From Sphingomonas folli (lineage in GTDB: Bacteria > Pseudomonadota > Alphaproteobacteria > Sphingomonadales > Sphingomonadaceae): 64,000 bases of DNA. Below the pieces are notes generated by a model. The model was not told the origin of the DNA and did not search any database. It worked only from the letters and a program-made list of their open reading frames with translations. Both the position numbers and the translations under genes were made by a program. The DNA lies in contig NZ_JAHXZL010000014.1 in assembly GCF_019429525.1 (NCBI RefSeq), forward strand, positions 1-64,000, read 5' to 3'. Positions 52,994 to 64,000 of this stretch are shown in pieces (within the stretch, counting starts at the first letter, position 1; each line of letters starts with the position of its first letter).

Positions 52994-53868
52994 AGCGCCT
53001 CGGCGCCCGAGATGATCTCCACCAGCTCGGTGGTGATCGCCGCCTGGCGCGCGCGGTTGTACTGGATGCTCAGCCGCTTGATCATGTCGCCCGCGTTGCG
53101 CGTGGCATTGTCCATCGCGGTCATGCGGCTGCCCTGCTCGGACGCGGCATTCTCCAGCATCGCGCGGAAGATCTGGATCGCGACGTTGCGCGGCAGCAGG
53201 TCGGCCAGGATCGCCTCCTCGCTCGGCTCATACTCCACGGTCGCGTCACCGGCATTGGCCAGCTTGGGCTCACCGCGATCGGGGATGGCGACCGGGATGA
53301 TCTGCTGGCCGACCGGCTGCTGGACCAGCGCCGACTGGAACTTGGCGTAGAACAGGTGCGCGACGTCGAACTCGCCCGCGGTGTAGCGCGCGATCAGGTC
53401 GTCGGCGATCGCCTTGGCGTCGTCGAACGCCACCGTCTTCACCGTCGACAGGTCATGGTCGACCTTGATCGCCTGCGGGTAGAAGCGGCGCAGCACGCGC
53501 CCCTTCTTGCCGGCGAGATAGAAGATGACGGTCTTACCCGCCGCTTCCAGCTCCTCGGCCTTGCGGCGCGCGGCGCGGACGATGTTGGTGTTGAACGCGC
53601 CCGCCAGGCCGCGCTCGGAGGTGGCGACCACCAGCAGATGCACCTGGTCCTTGCCCGACCCCGCCAGCAGCGGCGAGGCGCCGACACCGACGTTGCGCGC
53701 GAGGCTCGCGACCACTCCCTCGAGCCGCTCGGCATAGGGGCGGCCGGCGATCGCCGCCTCCTGCGCGCGGCGCAGCTTGGCGGTGGCGACCATCTTCATC
53801 GCCTTGGTGATCTTCTGCGTCGACTTGACCGAGCCGATGCGGATCTTGAGGGCCTTGAGTGACGCCAT
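52990..53868 (-). CDS. atpG: F1 ATP synthase gamma subunit
   Basis: Rotor shaft of F1 (292 residues). The N-terminal helix (MASLKALKIRIGSVKSTQKITKAMKMVA) and C-terminal helix (MTAMDNATRNAGDMIKRLSIQYNRARQAAITTEL) that form the coiled shaft are intact, with the SERGLAGAFN segment between. It follows atpA after a 102-base gap with repeat DNA, and overlaps the next gene by 4 bases. Confidence 0.96.
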   Translation of the reverse strand: MASLKALKIRIGSVKSTQKITKAMKMVATAKLRRAQEAAIAGRPYAERLEGVVASLARNVGVGASPLLAGSGKDQVHLLVVATSERGLAGAFNTNIVRAARRKAEELEAAGKTVIFYLAGKKGRVLRRFYPQAIKVDHDLSTVKTVAFDDAKAIADDLIARYTAGEFDVAHLFYAKFQSALVQQPVGQQIIPVAIPDRGEPKLANAGDATVEYEPSEEAILADLLPRNVAIQIFRAMLENAASEQGSRMTAMDNATRNAGDMIKRLSIQYNRARQAAITTELVEIISGAEAL

Positions 53869-53882
53869 TCTATCCTCTTGCC

Positions 53883-53955
53883 GTCATCCCGGCGACGGCC
53901 GGGATCCAGTTTCCACCGTCGCACTGGACCCCGGCCTGCGCCGGGGTGACGGTCA
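53883..53955. repeat. REP/BIME-like paired palindromes between atpA and atpG
   Basis: Two palindromes (CCCGGCGACGGCCGGG type at 53888-53903 and CCCCGGCCTGCGCCGGGG at 53929-53946) lie in opposite orientation within GTCAT...GTGAC outer arms. It occupies most of the gap inside the atp operon and could set differential mRNA stability between the atpHA and atpG parts. Confidence 0.8.
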
Positions 53956-53970
53956 TACGTGTGTCAGCGA

Positions 53971-55500
<1,530 letters not shown>

Positions 55501-55504
55501 AACG

Positions 55505-56074
55505 TTAGCCCTTCATCGCGCTGGCGAGCGCATTCAAACGGGTGCGGATCGAGGAATCGATCATCTGGGAGCCGATGCGGACGACCAGCCCGCCGAGGAT
55601 CGCGGGATCGACCTCGAGGTCGACCGATACCTCGCGGCCGACGCGACGGCGGAGCTGCTGCTTGAGCTCGTCCACCTGCTCCGGGTTGAGCGGATGCGCG
55701 CTGGTCACCTCGGCGGTGGTCTCGCCGCGGTGACGCGCCGCGAAGGTGCGGAAGGCGCGGATGATCTGCGGCAGCTGCGGCAGCCGGCGATTCTCCGCGA
55801 GCACGCCGAGGAAGCTGCGCGTCGTCGAGTCCACCCCGATCGCGTCGGCCGCGGCGACCACCGCGCGCACCGCGTCGCGCCGCGCCACCACGGGCGAGGC
55901 GATCAGCGCGCGAAAGTCGGCCGACTCGGCCAGCGCGTCGCGTACCGCGGCGAGGCTGCGCTCGACCTGGTCGACCGACTTGGCCTCCACCGCCAGGTCG
56001 AACAGCGCGCTCGCGTAGCGCCCACCGAGGCTGGCCTGGATGCTGCTGCCCTGATTACCGCTGGAACTCTCCAC
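55505..56074 (-). CDS. atpH: ATP synthase delta subunit
   Basis: Stalk subunit joining F1 to the peripheral Fo arm. 189 residues with SLGGRYASALFDLAVEAKSV at the N-terminus and the C-terminal ILGGLVVRIGSQMIDSSIRTRLNALASAMKG. First gene of the F1 operon. The start is GTG at 56074; a second GTG at 56083 is possible. The Fo genes (atpB, E, F) are not adjacent, which is normal in Alphaproteobacteria. The upstream 267 bases to 56341 carry no clear gene and probably hold the operon promoter. Confidence 0.95.
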   Translation of the reverse strand: MESSSGNQGSSIQASLGGRYASALFDLAVEAKSVDQVERSLAAVRDALAESADFRALIASPVVARRDAVRAVVAAADAIGVDSTTRSFLGVLAENRRLPQLPQIIRAFRTFAARHRGETTAEVTSAHPLNPEQVDELKQQLRRRVGREVSVDLEVDPAILGGLVVRIGSQMIDSSIRTRLNALASAMKG

Positions 56075-56341
56075 GCGATCCACTTTCCTCGCATAAACCC
56101 AAGGGTGCCGAACCCATGCGACCGGGTGGCGCGCGACGGCGCCTTCGCTTGGGGTGCGGCGCGCGTAGCAAAGGGTTGCCGGGGATGCAACCGGAGCGGG
56201 CGGCACGGTGTTGAACGTGATCAACGCGCCTGGGCGCGCGCGGCGGTTCGGGCGCAAGCCGTGGGATGCGGTGGCGCGTGCGGTGGCGTATAGGTCGGCG
56301 GACATGGTCGTGGCCCGCCTCGGCGGTCGCCGCGGCTACCC

Positions 56342-57337
56342 ATGCTAGTGAGACGGTCGATGCCGGATCTGTCGCCCATGGCCCACTCCTCACCGTCATC
56401 CCGGGCTTGGTCCGGGATCCACCCGTCCGCGCACCCGGCGGCCGACGAGCATGCGGCACAGCGGATCCCGGGACAGGCGCGGGATGACGGGAAGAGCATA
56501 AGCGGTCGCACCAGCGATGACACGTCCATCGATCCCGAGACCGCCTGGGACGCCTTCTCGCGCCGCGACCGCGCCTATGACGGCCGCTTCGTCGTGACGG
56601 TCAGCTCGACCCGCATCTACTGCCGGCCGAGCTGCGCGGCGCGGCGTCCGCGGCGCGAGCATGTCGGTTTCCTCGCCGACGGCGCCGCCGCGCGCGCGGC
56701 GGGCTACCGCGCGTGCCGCCGCTGCCTGCCCGACGACGTCGCGCGGGACGCCGCCGCGGTGAGCCGCGCGCTCGCGCTGCTCGACCGCGCCGAGCGGACG
56801 CCGTCCCTGGCCGATCTCGCCGCGGCGGTCGGCTATGCGCCGCATCATTTCCAGCGGCTGTTCACGCGCGTCGCCGGCCTCTCGCCCGCCGCCTACGCGC
56901 GCGACCGCCGCGCCGCGCGCGCCGCCGCGGCGCTGCGCGAGGAGGGTCACGTCACCGCCGCGATCTACGCCGCGGGCTATGCCGCGCCGAGCCGCTTCTA
57001 CGCCGACGCTGCCGCGCTCGGCATGGCGCCCGCCGCCTGGGCGAGCGGCGGTGCGGGCGAGCGAGTCGCCTGGTACGTGGTGCCGACGCCGCTCGGCGCG
57101 CTGCTGGTGGCACAGACCGGGCGCGGTCTGTGCCATGTCGGTCTGGACGAGAGGGTGGAGGCGCTCGCCGCGCTGCTGCCAGCGGCGCTGCTGGTGGCGG
57201 CGGACGCCGGCGAGCGGTCGCGCGCGCTGCGCTGGGTAGAGGCGGCGGCGGTGCCGCGCGACGCGGCACTGACCGGGGCGCAGCGACGCGCGCTGTTCCT
57301 CGCGGCGGTGCGAGCGACGGCGCGGGCGGACGCCTGA
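56342..57337 (+). CDS. Truncated Ada-like protein (Ada zinc domain, AraC helix-turn-helix, partial methyltransferase domain)
   Basis: From about 56525 the frame encodes the Ada N-terminal zinc domain (IYCRPSC...CRRCLPDD, the four Cys including the methyl-accepting one), an AraC-type helix-turn-helix (SLADLAAAVGYAPHHFQRLF) and the start of the O6-methylguanine methyltransferase fold (VPTPLGALLVAQTGRGLCHVGLDE). It stops before the DNA-binding half, so the catalytic PCHR is missing. No ATG, GTG or TTG lies in frame between the repeat at 56393-56490 and the Ada domain, so the real start is unclear; 56342 lies before the repeat. It may be a phosphotriester sensor-regulator, or a decaying gene. Confidence 0.65.
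   Translation: MLVRRSMPDLSPMAHSSPSSRAWSGIHPSAHPAADEHAAQRIPGQARDDGKSISGRTSDDTSIDPETAWDAFSRRDRAYDGRFVVTVSSTRIYCRPSCAARRPRREHVGFLADGAAARAAGYRACRRCLPDDVARDAAAVSRALALLDRAERTPSLADLAAAVGYAPHHFQRLFTRVAGLSPAAYARDRRAARAAAALREEGHVTAAIYAAGYAAPSRFYADAAALGMAPAAWASGGAGERVAWYVVPTPLGALLVAQTGRGLCHVGLDERVEALAALLPAALLVAADAGERSRALRWVEAAAVPRDAALTGAQRRALFLAAVRATARADA
56393..56490. repeat. REP/BIME-like paired palindromes at the Ada 5' end
   Basis: Unit GTCATCCCGG...CCGGGATCCA and its inverse GGATCCCGGG...GGGATGAC face each other over 98 bases. The same layout occurs at 59240 and 62191. Here it lies where the Ada gene should begin, and the frame through it reads typical repeat-derived residues (IPGQARDDG). Confidence 0.8.
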
Positions 57338-57667
57338 CCCATCCTCGTGCTCCTGCGAACAGGACCTCCAGCTAGGTTGTCTGCCGCGCCGCTCCCCCCT
57401 TCGTTATCCCGGCCTTGAGCCGGGATCCATGGGTCCGCGAACGCAGTGGCTTGTACGTGACCGGCAGCATGGCCTTCCGGGTGCGCTCAGCAGCGCGACG
57501 TCAGGAGCCGCCTGCGTCCATGTCGGGCCGTCACGCGCGGGGGATGGTATTGCTGACTGGGCCCCGGCCTACGCCGGGGCACGGGCACGACCGGCCGATG
57601 CCGGTCGTGCCCGTGGTTAGGCGATTATAAAGGCTTGTCGCTTAGCTCGGACCCCGGACTTTCGAGG
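57338..57667. other. Gene-free repeat region between Ada-like gene and cpaF
   Basis: 330 bases with a REP-like unit (ATCCCGGCCTTGAGCCGGGAT, at 57404-57424), a GCCCCGGC/GCCGGGGC hairpin (57561-57580) and a perfect 15-bp hairpin right after it. No plausible coding frame. Confidence 0.65.
57580..57615. terminator. Perfect 15-bp hairpin upstream of cpaF
   Basis: CACGGGCACGACCGG pairs perfectly with CCGGTCGTGCCCGTG around a 6-base loop CCGATG. It is one of the most stable hairpins in the window. It lacks a T run, so it may be a terminator for the Ada-like transcript or part of the repeat cluster; cpaF starts 53 bases on. Confidence 0.5.
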
Positions 57668-59194
57668 ATGACCGGGTCGATGAACGCGTTCGGACGCCGC
57701 AACGGCGGGATGGGGACGACTGGCGCGCGCGGCGGCTTCGGCGTGGCGCGGCCGATGCAGGCCAACCCGCTCGCGCGCCCCGAGCCCGAGCCCTTCCCGG
57801 TCGTCGACGCGCTCGCGCTGCCCGGCGAAGGCGACGCCTCGCTGCTGCCGCAGGGCACCGTGGACGCGATGCAGCGGCTCGCCGACCGCCAGAACGCCAG
57901 CGGCGACGCCGGGGCGAGCCGGATGGAGGGCTTCGAGGCCTCGATCCACCGCATCAAGGAGCAGGTGCTGCCGCGCCTGCTCGAGCGCGTCGACCCCGAG
58001 GCCGCCGCGACGCTCGGCAAGGACGAGCTCGCCGAGGAATTCCGCCCGATCATCGGCGAGGTGCTCGCCGAGCTCAAGCTGACGCTCAACCGCCGCGAGC
58101 AGTTCGCGCTCGAGAAGGTGCTGGTCGACGAGCTGCTCGGTCTCGGGCCGCTCGAGGAACTGCTCGCCGACGCCGACATCAGCGACATCATGGTCAACGG
58201 GCCCGACCAGACCTTCGTCGAGCGCAAGGGCAAGCTGGAGCTGGCCAACATCCAGTTCCGCGACGAGGAGCATCTGTTCCAGATCGCGCAGCGGATCTGC
58301 AACTCGGTCGGCCGCCGCGTCGACCAGACCACGCCGCTGGCCGACGCGCGCCTGAAGGACGGCAGCCGCGTCAACGTGATCGTGCCGCCGCTCAGCCTGC
58401 GCGGCACCGCCATCTCGATCCGCAAGTTCTCCGCCAAGCCGATCACGCTCGACATGATGGCGGGCTTCGGCAGCATGTCGCAGAAGATGGCCACCGCGCT
58501 GAAGATCGCGGGGGCGTGCCGCTTCAACGTCGTGATCTCGGGCGGCACCGGCTCGGGCAAGACGACGATGCTCAATGCCTTGTCGAAGATGATCGACCCG
58601 GGCGAGCGCGTGCTGACGATCGAGGACGCCGCCGAGCTCCGCCTCCAGCAGCCGCACTGGCTGCCGCTGGAGACCCGCCCCGCCAACCTCGAGGGCCAGG
58701 GCGAGATCTCGATCCGCGACCTCGTCAAGAACGCGCTGCGCATGCGCCCCGACCGCATCATCCTGGGCGAGATCCGCGGCAGCGAGTGTTTCGACATGCT
58801 CGCCGCGATGAACACCGGCCACGACGGGTCGATGTGCACGCTCCACTCCAACAGCCCGCGCGAGGCGCTGGCACGGATGGAGAACATGGTGATGATGTCG
58901 GACATCAAGGTGCCCAAGGAGGCGATCAGCCGCCAGATCGCCGACTCGGTCGACATGATCATCCAGGTCAAGCGCCTGCGCGACGGCTCGCGCCGCGTCA
59001 CCAACATCACCGAGGTGATCGGGATGGAGGGTCCTGTGATCGTGACGCAGGAGCTGTTCAAGTTCGAGTATCTCGACGAGAGCGCCGACGGCAAGATCAT
59101 CGGCGAGTATCGCTCGATGGGGCTGCGTCCGTATACCTTCGACAAGGCCAAGCAGTTCGGCTTCGACCAGGCGTATCTGGAGGCGTGTCTTTGA
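57668..59194 (+). CDS. cpaF: CpaF-type secretion ATPase (TadA family)
   Basis: Cytoplasmic hexameric ATPase of type IV/Tad pilus assembly (508 residues). Regions include the N-terminal domain (~130-230, EKVLVDELLGLGPLEELLAD), Walker A GGTGSGKTTM, the Asp box IEDAAELRL, Walker B RIILGEIRGSE and the His box GHDGSMCTLHSNSPREAL. The 100-residue Met/Gly-rich lead is typical. ATG 57668 abuts GAGG; ATG 57680 is possible. No other cpa/tad gene is in the window, so it is separated from its usual cluster on at least this side. Confidence 0.92.
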   Translation: MTGSMNAFGRRNGGMGTTGARGGFGVARPMQANPLARPEPEPFPVVDALALPGEGDASLLPQGTVDAMQRLADRQNASGDAGASRMEGFEASIHRIKEQVLPRLLERVDPEAAATLGKDELAEEFRPIIGEVLAELKLTLNRREQFALEKVLVDELLGLGPLEELLADADISDIMVNGPDQTFVERKGKLELANIQFRDEEHLFQIAQRICNSVGRRVDQTTPLADARLKDGSRVNVIVPPLSLRGTAISIRKFSAKPITLDMMAGFGSMSQKMATALKIAGACRFNVVISGGTGSGKTTMLNALSKMIDPGERVLTIEDAAELRLQQPHWLPLETRPANLEGQGEISIRDLVKNALRMRPDRIILGEIRGSECFDMLAAMNTGHDGSMCTLHSNSPREALARMENMVMMSDIKVPKEAISRQIADSVDMIIQVKRLRDGSRRVTNITEVIGMEGPVIVTQELFKFEYLDESADGKIIGEYRSMGLRPYTFDKAKQFGFDQAYLEACL

Positions 59195-59239
59195 GCGTGG
59201 AGCAAGACGCTCCGGTAGACTGACGCTCCTCTCTCTTCC

Positions 59240-59333
59240 GTCATCCCGGACTTGTTCCGGGATCCACGGCGCCGCGAAAACAGCGGCCTTTGGATAAGTG
59301 GATGGGTGGATCCCGGACCAAGTCCGGGATGAC
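59240..59333. repeat. REP/BIME-like paired palindromes between cpaF and ppc
   Basis: GTCATCCCGGAC/GTTCCGGGAT and GATCCCGGACC/AGTCCGGGATGAC are inverted relative to each other over 94 bases. It is the clearest example of this repeat family in the window and lies 46 bases after the cpaF stop. Confidence 0.85.
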
Positions 59334-59424
59334 GAAGGAGGATCATGGCGCTCGCCCTCGCACCATCCCCCTAATCCATCCCTAAGCGGTTGACCCCGCT
59401 CTCGCCGCGACGCAGCATCGCGGC

Positions 59425-62106
<2,682 letters not shown>

Positions 62107-62190
62107 GGGTCGTAGGCATCCTTCCTGCGCCTGTTCCTCGCCCGAGTCGTCTCTTCCTACCTTCGTCAGCCCCGCGGGGGCTCCGACCTA

Positions 62191-62284
62191 CGTCATTGCC
62201 GCGCAGGCGGGGATCCATACACGCTGTCGTCGCGGCTCCTTCGAGGGCCTGCGCGTCTGGATCCCCGCCTGCGCGGGGATGACG
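62191..62284. repeat. Paired palindromes (GCAGGCGGGGATCC type) between ppc and pepN
   Basis: GTCATTGCCGCGCAGGCGGGGATCCA and the inverse TGGATCCCCGCCTGCGCGGGGATGAC face each other over 94 bases. It keeps the GTCAT...ATGAC outer frame of the other repeats but with a different inner stem, so it is a second subfamily. It may separate the convergent ppc and pepN transcripts. Confidence 0.82.
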
Positions 62285-62363
62285 GGGAAGGGACGAGGCC
62301 TGGGTGCGTGATCCGGCCCACGTCGTACATGCGCCAGCGCTCCGAGCGATCGGCGGCGACCCC

Positions 62364-64000
62364 CTACCCTTCCAAACTCTTCGACGCCTGCTCGAACAGG
62401 TCCTTGCTGATCCCCGGCGTCGCCACGATCCGCTCCAGCTCGGCGCGCATCAGGGCGGCGCGCGCGGGGTCGAAGCGGCGCCAGCGCCCGAGCGGCGGCA
62501 GCAGCCGCGCCGAGGTCTGCGGGTTGAGCGGGTCGAGCGCGAGCAGCTGGTCGGCCAGCCAGCGATAGCCCGCGCCACCGGCGACGTGGAACGCGCGCTG
62601 GTTGACCGCGAAGGCACCGATCAGCGCGCGTGCGCGATTGGGGTTGGCGAGCGAGAAATCGGGGTGGCGCGCCAGCTCGGCGACCAGCGCGGGCGTGTCG
62701 TCGCGCGAGGCCAGCGCCTGGGTCTGGAACCATTTGTCGAGCACCAGCGGGTTGTCGGCGTAGCGCGCGTAGAAGGCCGCCAGCGCGGCGTCGCGCTCGG
62801 CCGAATGGCCGCTCGCCAGCGCGGTCAGCGCGCCCTGACGGTCGGTCATATTGTCCGCCTCGTCGAACTGCGCCCAGGCGAGCGAGGGCGCGTCGGCCGC
62901 CCCGCCCGCCTGGAGATAGTGGAGCGCGACGTTGCGCAGCCGCCGCACGCCCTTGGCCGCGGGCGTGTAGGCATAGGGCGCGCGCTCGCCGGGGTCGCAG
63001 GCGGCGCGCCAACGCTGGTCGAGCGCGCGCGCCAGGTCGCGGCGCAGCGCCTCGCGCGCGGCGAACACCGCCTCCGGCTCGACGGTGGCGAGCTGATCGC
63101 CGATGAAATTCTCCGACGGCAGCAGCACCGCCTCGGCGACGAAGGCGCGGTCCAGCCCGGGGTCGTCGAGCGTGTCGGCCACCGCCTCGATCACCGCGCC
63201 ATGGTCGGCCTCGCCCTCCACCGTCGCCGCCACCAGCGTGTCGAGCATCAGCTGCTGCATCGCCTCGTAGCGCGCGAACGGATCGTCGTCGTGGCGCGCG
63301 AGGAAGGCGAGATCGGCGGCGGTGCGGTCGCTCTCCACGATCACGGGCGCGGAGAAGCCGCGGTTGATCGAGAGGATCGGCCGTTCCGGCACGTCCTCGA
63401 AGGCGATGCTCTCGGCGGCGTCGCGCAGCACCACGAGCCGCTCCGCGCCGAGCGGCTCACCGGTGGCGCTGCCGAACAGCCGCACGCGCAGCGGCAGCAC
63501 CTGGGGCGCCTTGCCGCTCTGGCCGGGCGTGTCGGGCACCTTCTGCGCGAGATGGAGCAGCGCGCGGCCGCTGCCGGGCTCGTGCCCGACGCTGGCGGAC
63601 ACGCGCGGCGTGCCCGCCTGGCTGTACCACAGGCGGAACTGCGCGAGGTCGACACCGCTCGCCTCCTCCATGCAGCGGACGAAATCCTCGCAGGTGGCGG
63701 CGGTGCCGTCGTGACGGTCGAAATACAGCTCGGCGCCCGCGCGGAAGGCGGCGTTGCCCAGCATCGTCGCCATCATGCGGATCAGCTCGGCGCCCTTGTT
63801 GTAGATGGTGGCGGTGTAGAAGTTGCTGATCTCGATGTAGCTCTCCGGGCGCACCGGGTGGGCGAGCGGGCCGGAATCCTCGGGGAACTGCGCCGCGCGC
63901 AGGCCGCGCACGTCCTCGATCCGCTTGACCGCGGCGGAGCCCTGGTCGGCGCTGAACGACTGGTCGCGATAGACGGTGAAGCCTTCCTTGAGGCTCAGCT
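62364..64000 (-). CDS. pepN: Aminopeptidase N, C-terminal part (5' end outside window)
   Basis: M1-family metallopeptidase. The visible ~545 residues run from LSLKEGFTVYRDQSFSADQG, the helix just after the zinc site, through SNFYTATIYNKGAELIRMM with the conserved Tyr, to the C-terminal helical domains (FDEADNMTDRQGALTAL, YRWLADQLLALDPLNPQTSARL). The zinc-binding HExxH motif and N-terminal domain lie to the right of the window. It is convergent with ppc. Confidence 0.93.
   Translation of the reverse strand, partial: LSLKEGFTVYRDQSFSADQGSAAVKRIEDVRGLRAAQFPEDSGPLAHPVRPESYIEISNFYTATIYNKGAELIRMMATMLGNAAFRAGAELYFDRHDGTAATCEDFVRCMEEASGVDLAQFRLWYSQAGTPRVSASVGHEPGSGRALLHLAQKVPDTPGQSGKAPQVLPLRVRLFGSATGEPLGAERLVVLRDAAESIAFEDVPERPILSINRGFSAPVIVESDRTAADLAFLARHDDDPFARYEAMQQLMLDTLVAATVEGEADHGAVIEAVADTLDDPGLDRAFVAEAVLLPSENFIGDQLATVEPEAVFAAREALRRDLARALDQRWRAACDPGERAPYAYTPAAKGVRRLRNVALHYLQAGGAADAPSLAWAQFDEADNMTDRQGALTALASGHSAERDAALAAFYARYADNPLVLDKWFQTQALASRDDTPALVAELARHPDFSLANPNRARALIGAFAVNQRAFHVAGGAGYRWLADQLLALDPLNPQTSARLLPPLGRWRRFDPARAALMRAELERIVATPGISKDLFEQASKSLEG

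Overview
The window looks like a chromosomal segment of a sphingomonad (Alphaproteobacteria, Sphingomonadales). GC content is very high and nearly every codon ends in G or C. The ATP synthase F1 genes stand apart from any Fo genes, the bc1 operon is petA-petB-petC, a hemF gene is present, and intergenic gaps are full of short palindromic (REP/BIME-like) repeats. Almost all genes are ordinary chromosomal ones. I see no prophage, insertion sequence, CRISPR array or integrated element. Because of the base composition, long open frames occur antisense to many real genes, and I left these out.

Layout. 0-3 kb: a Pro/Ala-rich protein tail, a chromate resistance pair (rhodanese-ChrB and ChrA) and tRNA-Gln(TTG). 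3-6.4 kb: ilvE, a divergent MarR regulator and a secreted S10 carboxypeptidase-like protein. 6.7-12.5 kb: kdpD-kdpE without kdpFABC beside them, then two tandem exported ferritin-like proteins. 12.7-15.5 kb: a DUF1080 protein convergent with a GH39-like glycosidase, then tRNA-Arg(CCT). 15.6-24 kb: the cytochrome bc1 operon, trmL, hemF, an acetyltransferase, two membrane proteins, lipB, a Met-rich lipoprotein with a strong terminator, and a conserved exported protein. 24.3-29.4 kb: queC-queE, a possible small RNA, hslO, argF and argD. 29.5-34.6 kb: a CbpA-like DnaJ, a YihY/BrkB protein, fabI, an acetyltransferase, aroC and a low-complexity secreted protein. 34.6-44.1 kb: purA, a TlpA-like protein, a lipoprotein, a CitE-like lyase and a lpoA/rsmI...yraN-gshB neighbourhood that resembles the enterobacterial lpoA-rsmI-yraN arrangement, interrupted by an exported protein, DUF983 and a lipid-anchored cytochrome c. 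44.5-50 kb: xerC, a GAF-PAS-GGDEF protein, an SDR and priA. 50-56 kb: the F1 ATP synthase operon atpH-A-G-D-C. 56-64 kb: a truncated Ada-like protein, an orphan cpaF, ppc and the 3' part of pepN.

The most unusual feature is the ATP synthase operon. A lipoprotein gene sits between atpG and atpD and is joined to both by start/stop overlaps (GTGA and TGATG). A DUF1640-type coiled-coil protein with a C-terminal membrane anchor sits between atpD and a short atpC. Two extra envelope or membrane proteins made together with F1 suggest an uncharacterised accessory module for assembling, anchoring or regulating ATP synthase. Secondary points are the kdpDE/ferritin-like neighbourhood, a candidate small RNA with a CtrA-like box, a three-way-junction palindrome upstream of argF, a dispersed repeat of about 120 bp present in two inverted copies, and an Ada gene that has lost its methyltransferase end and whose start lies in a repeat.
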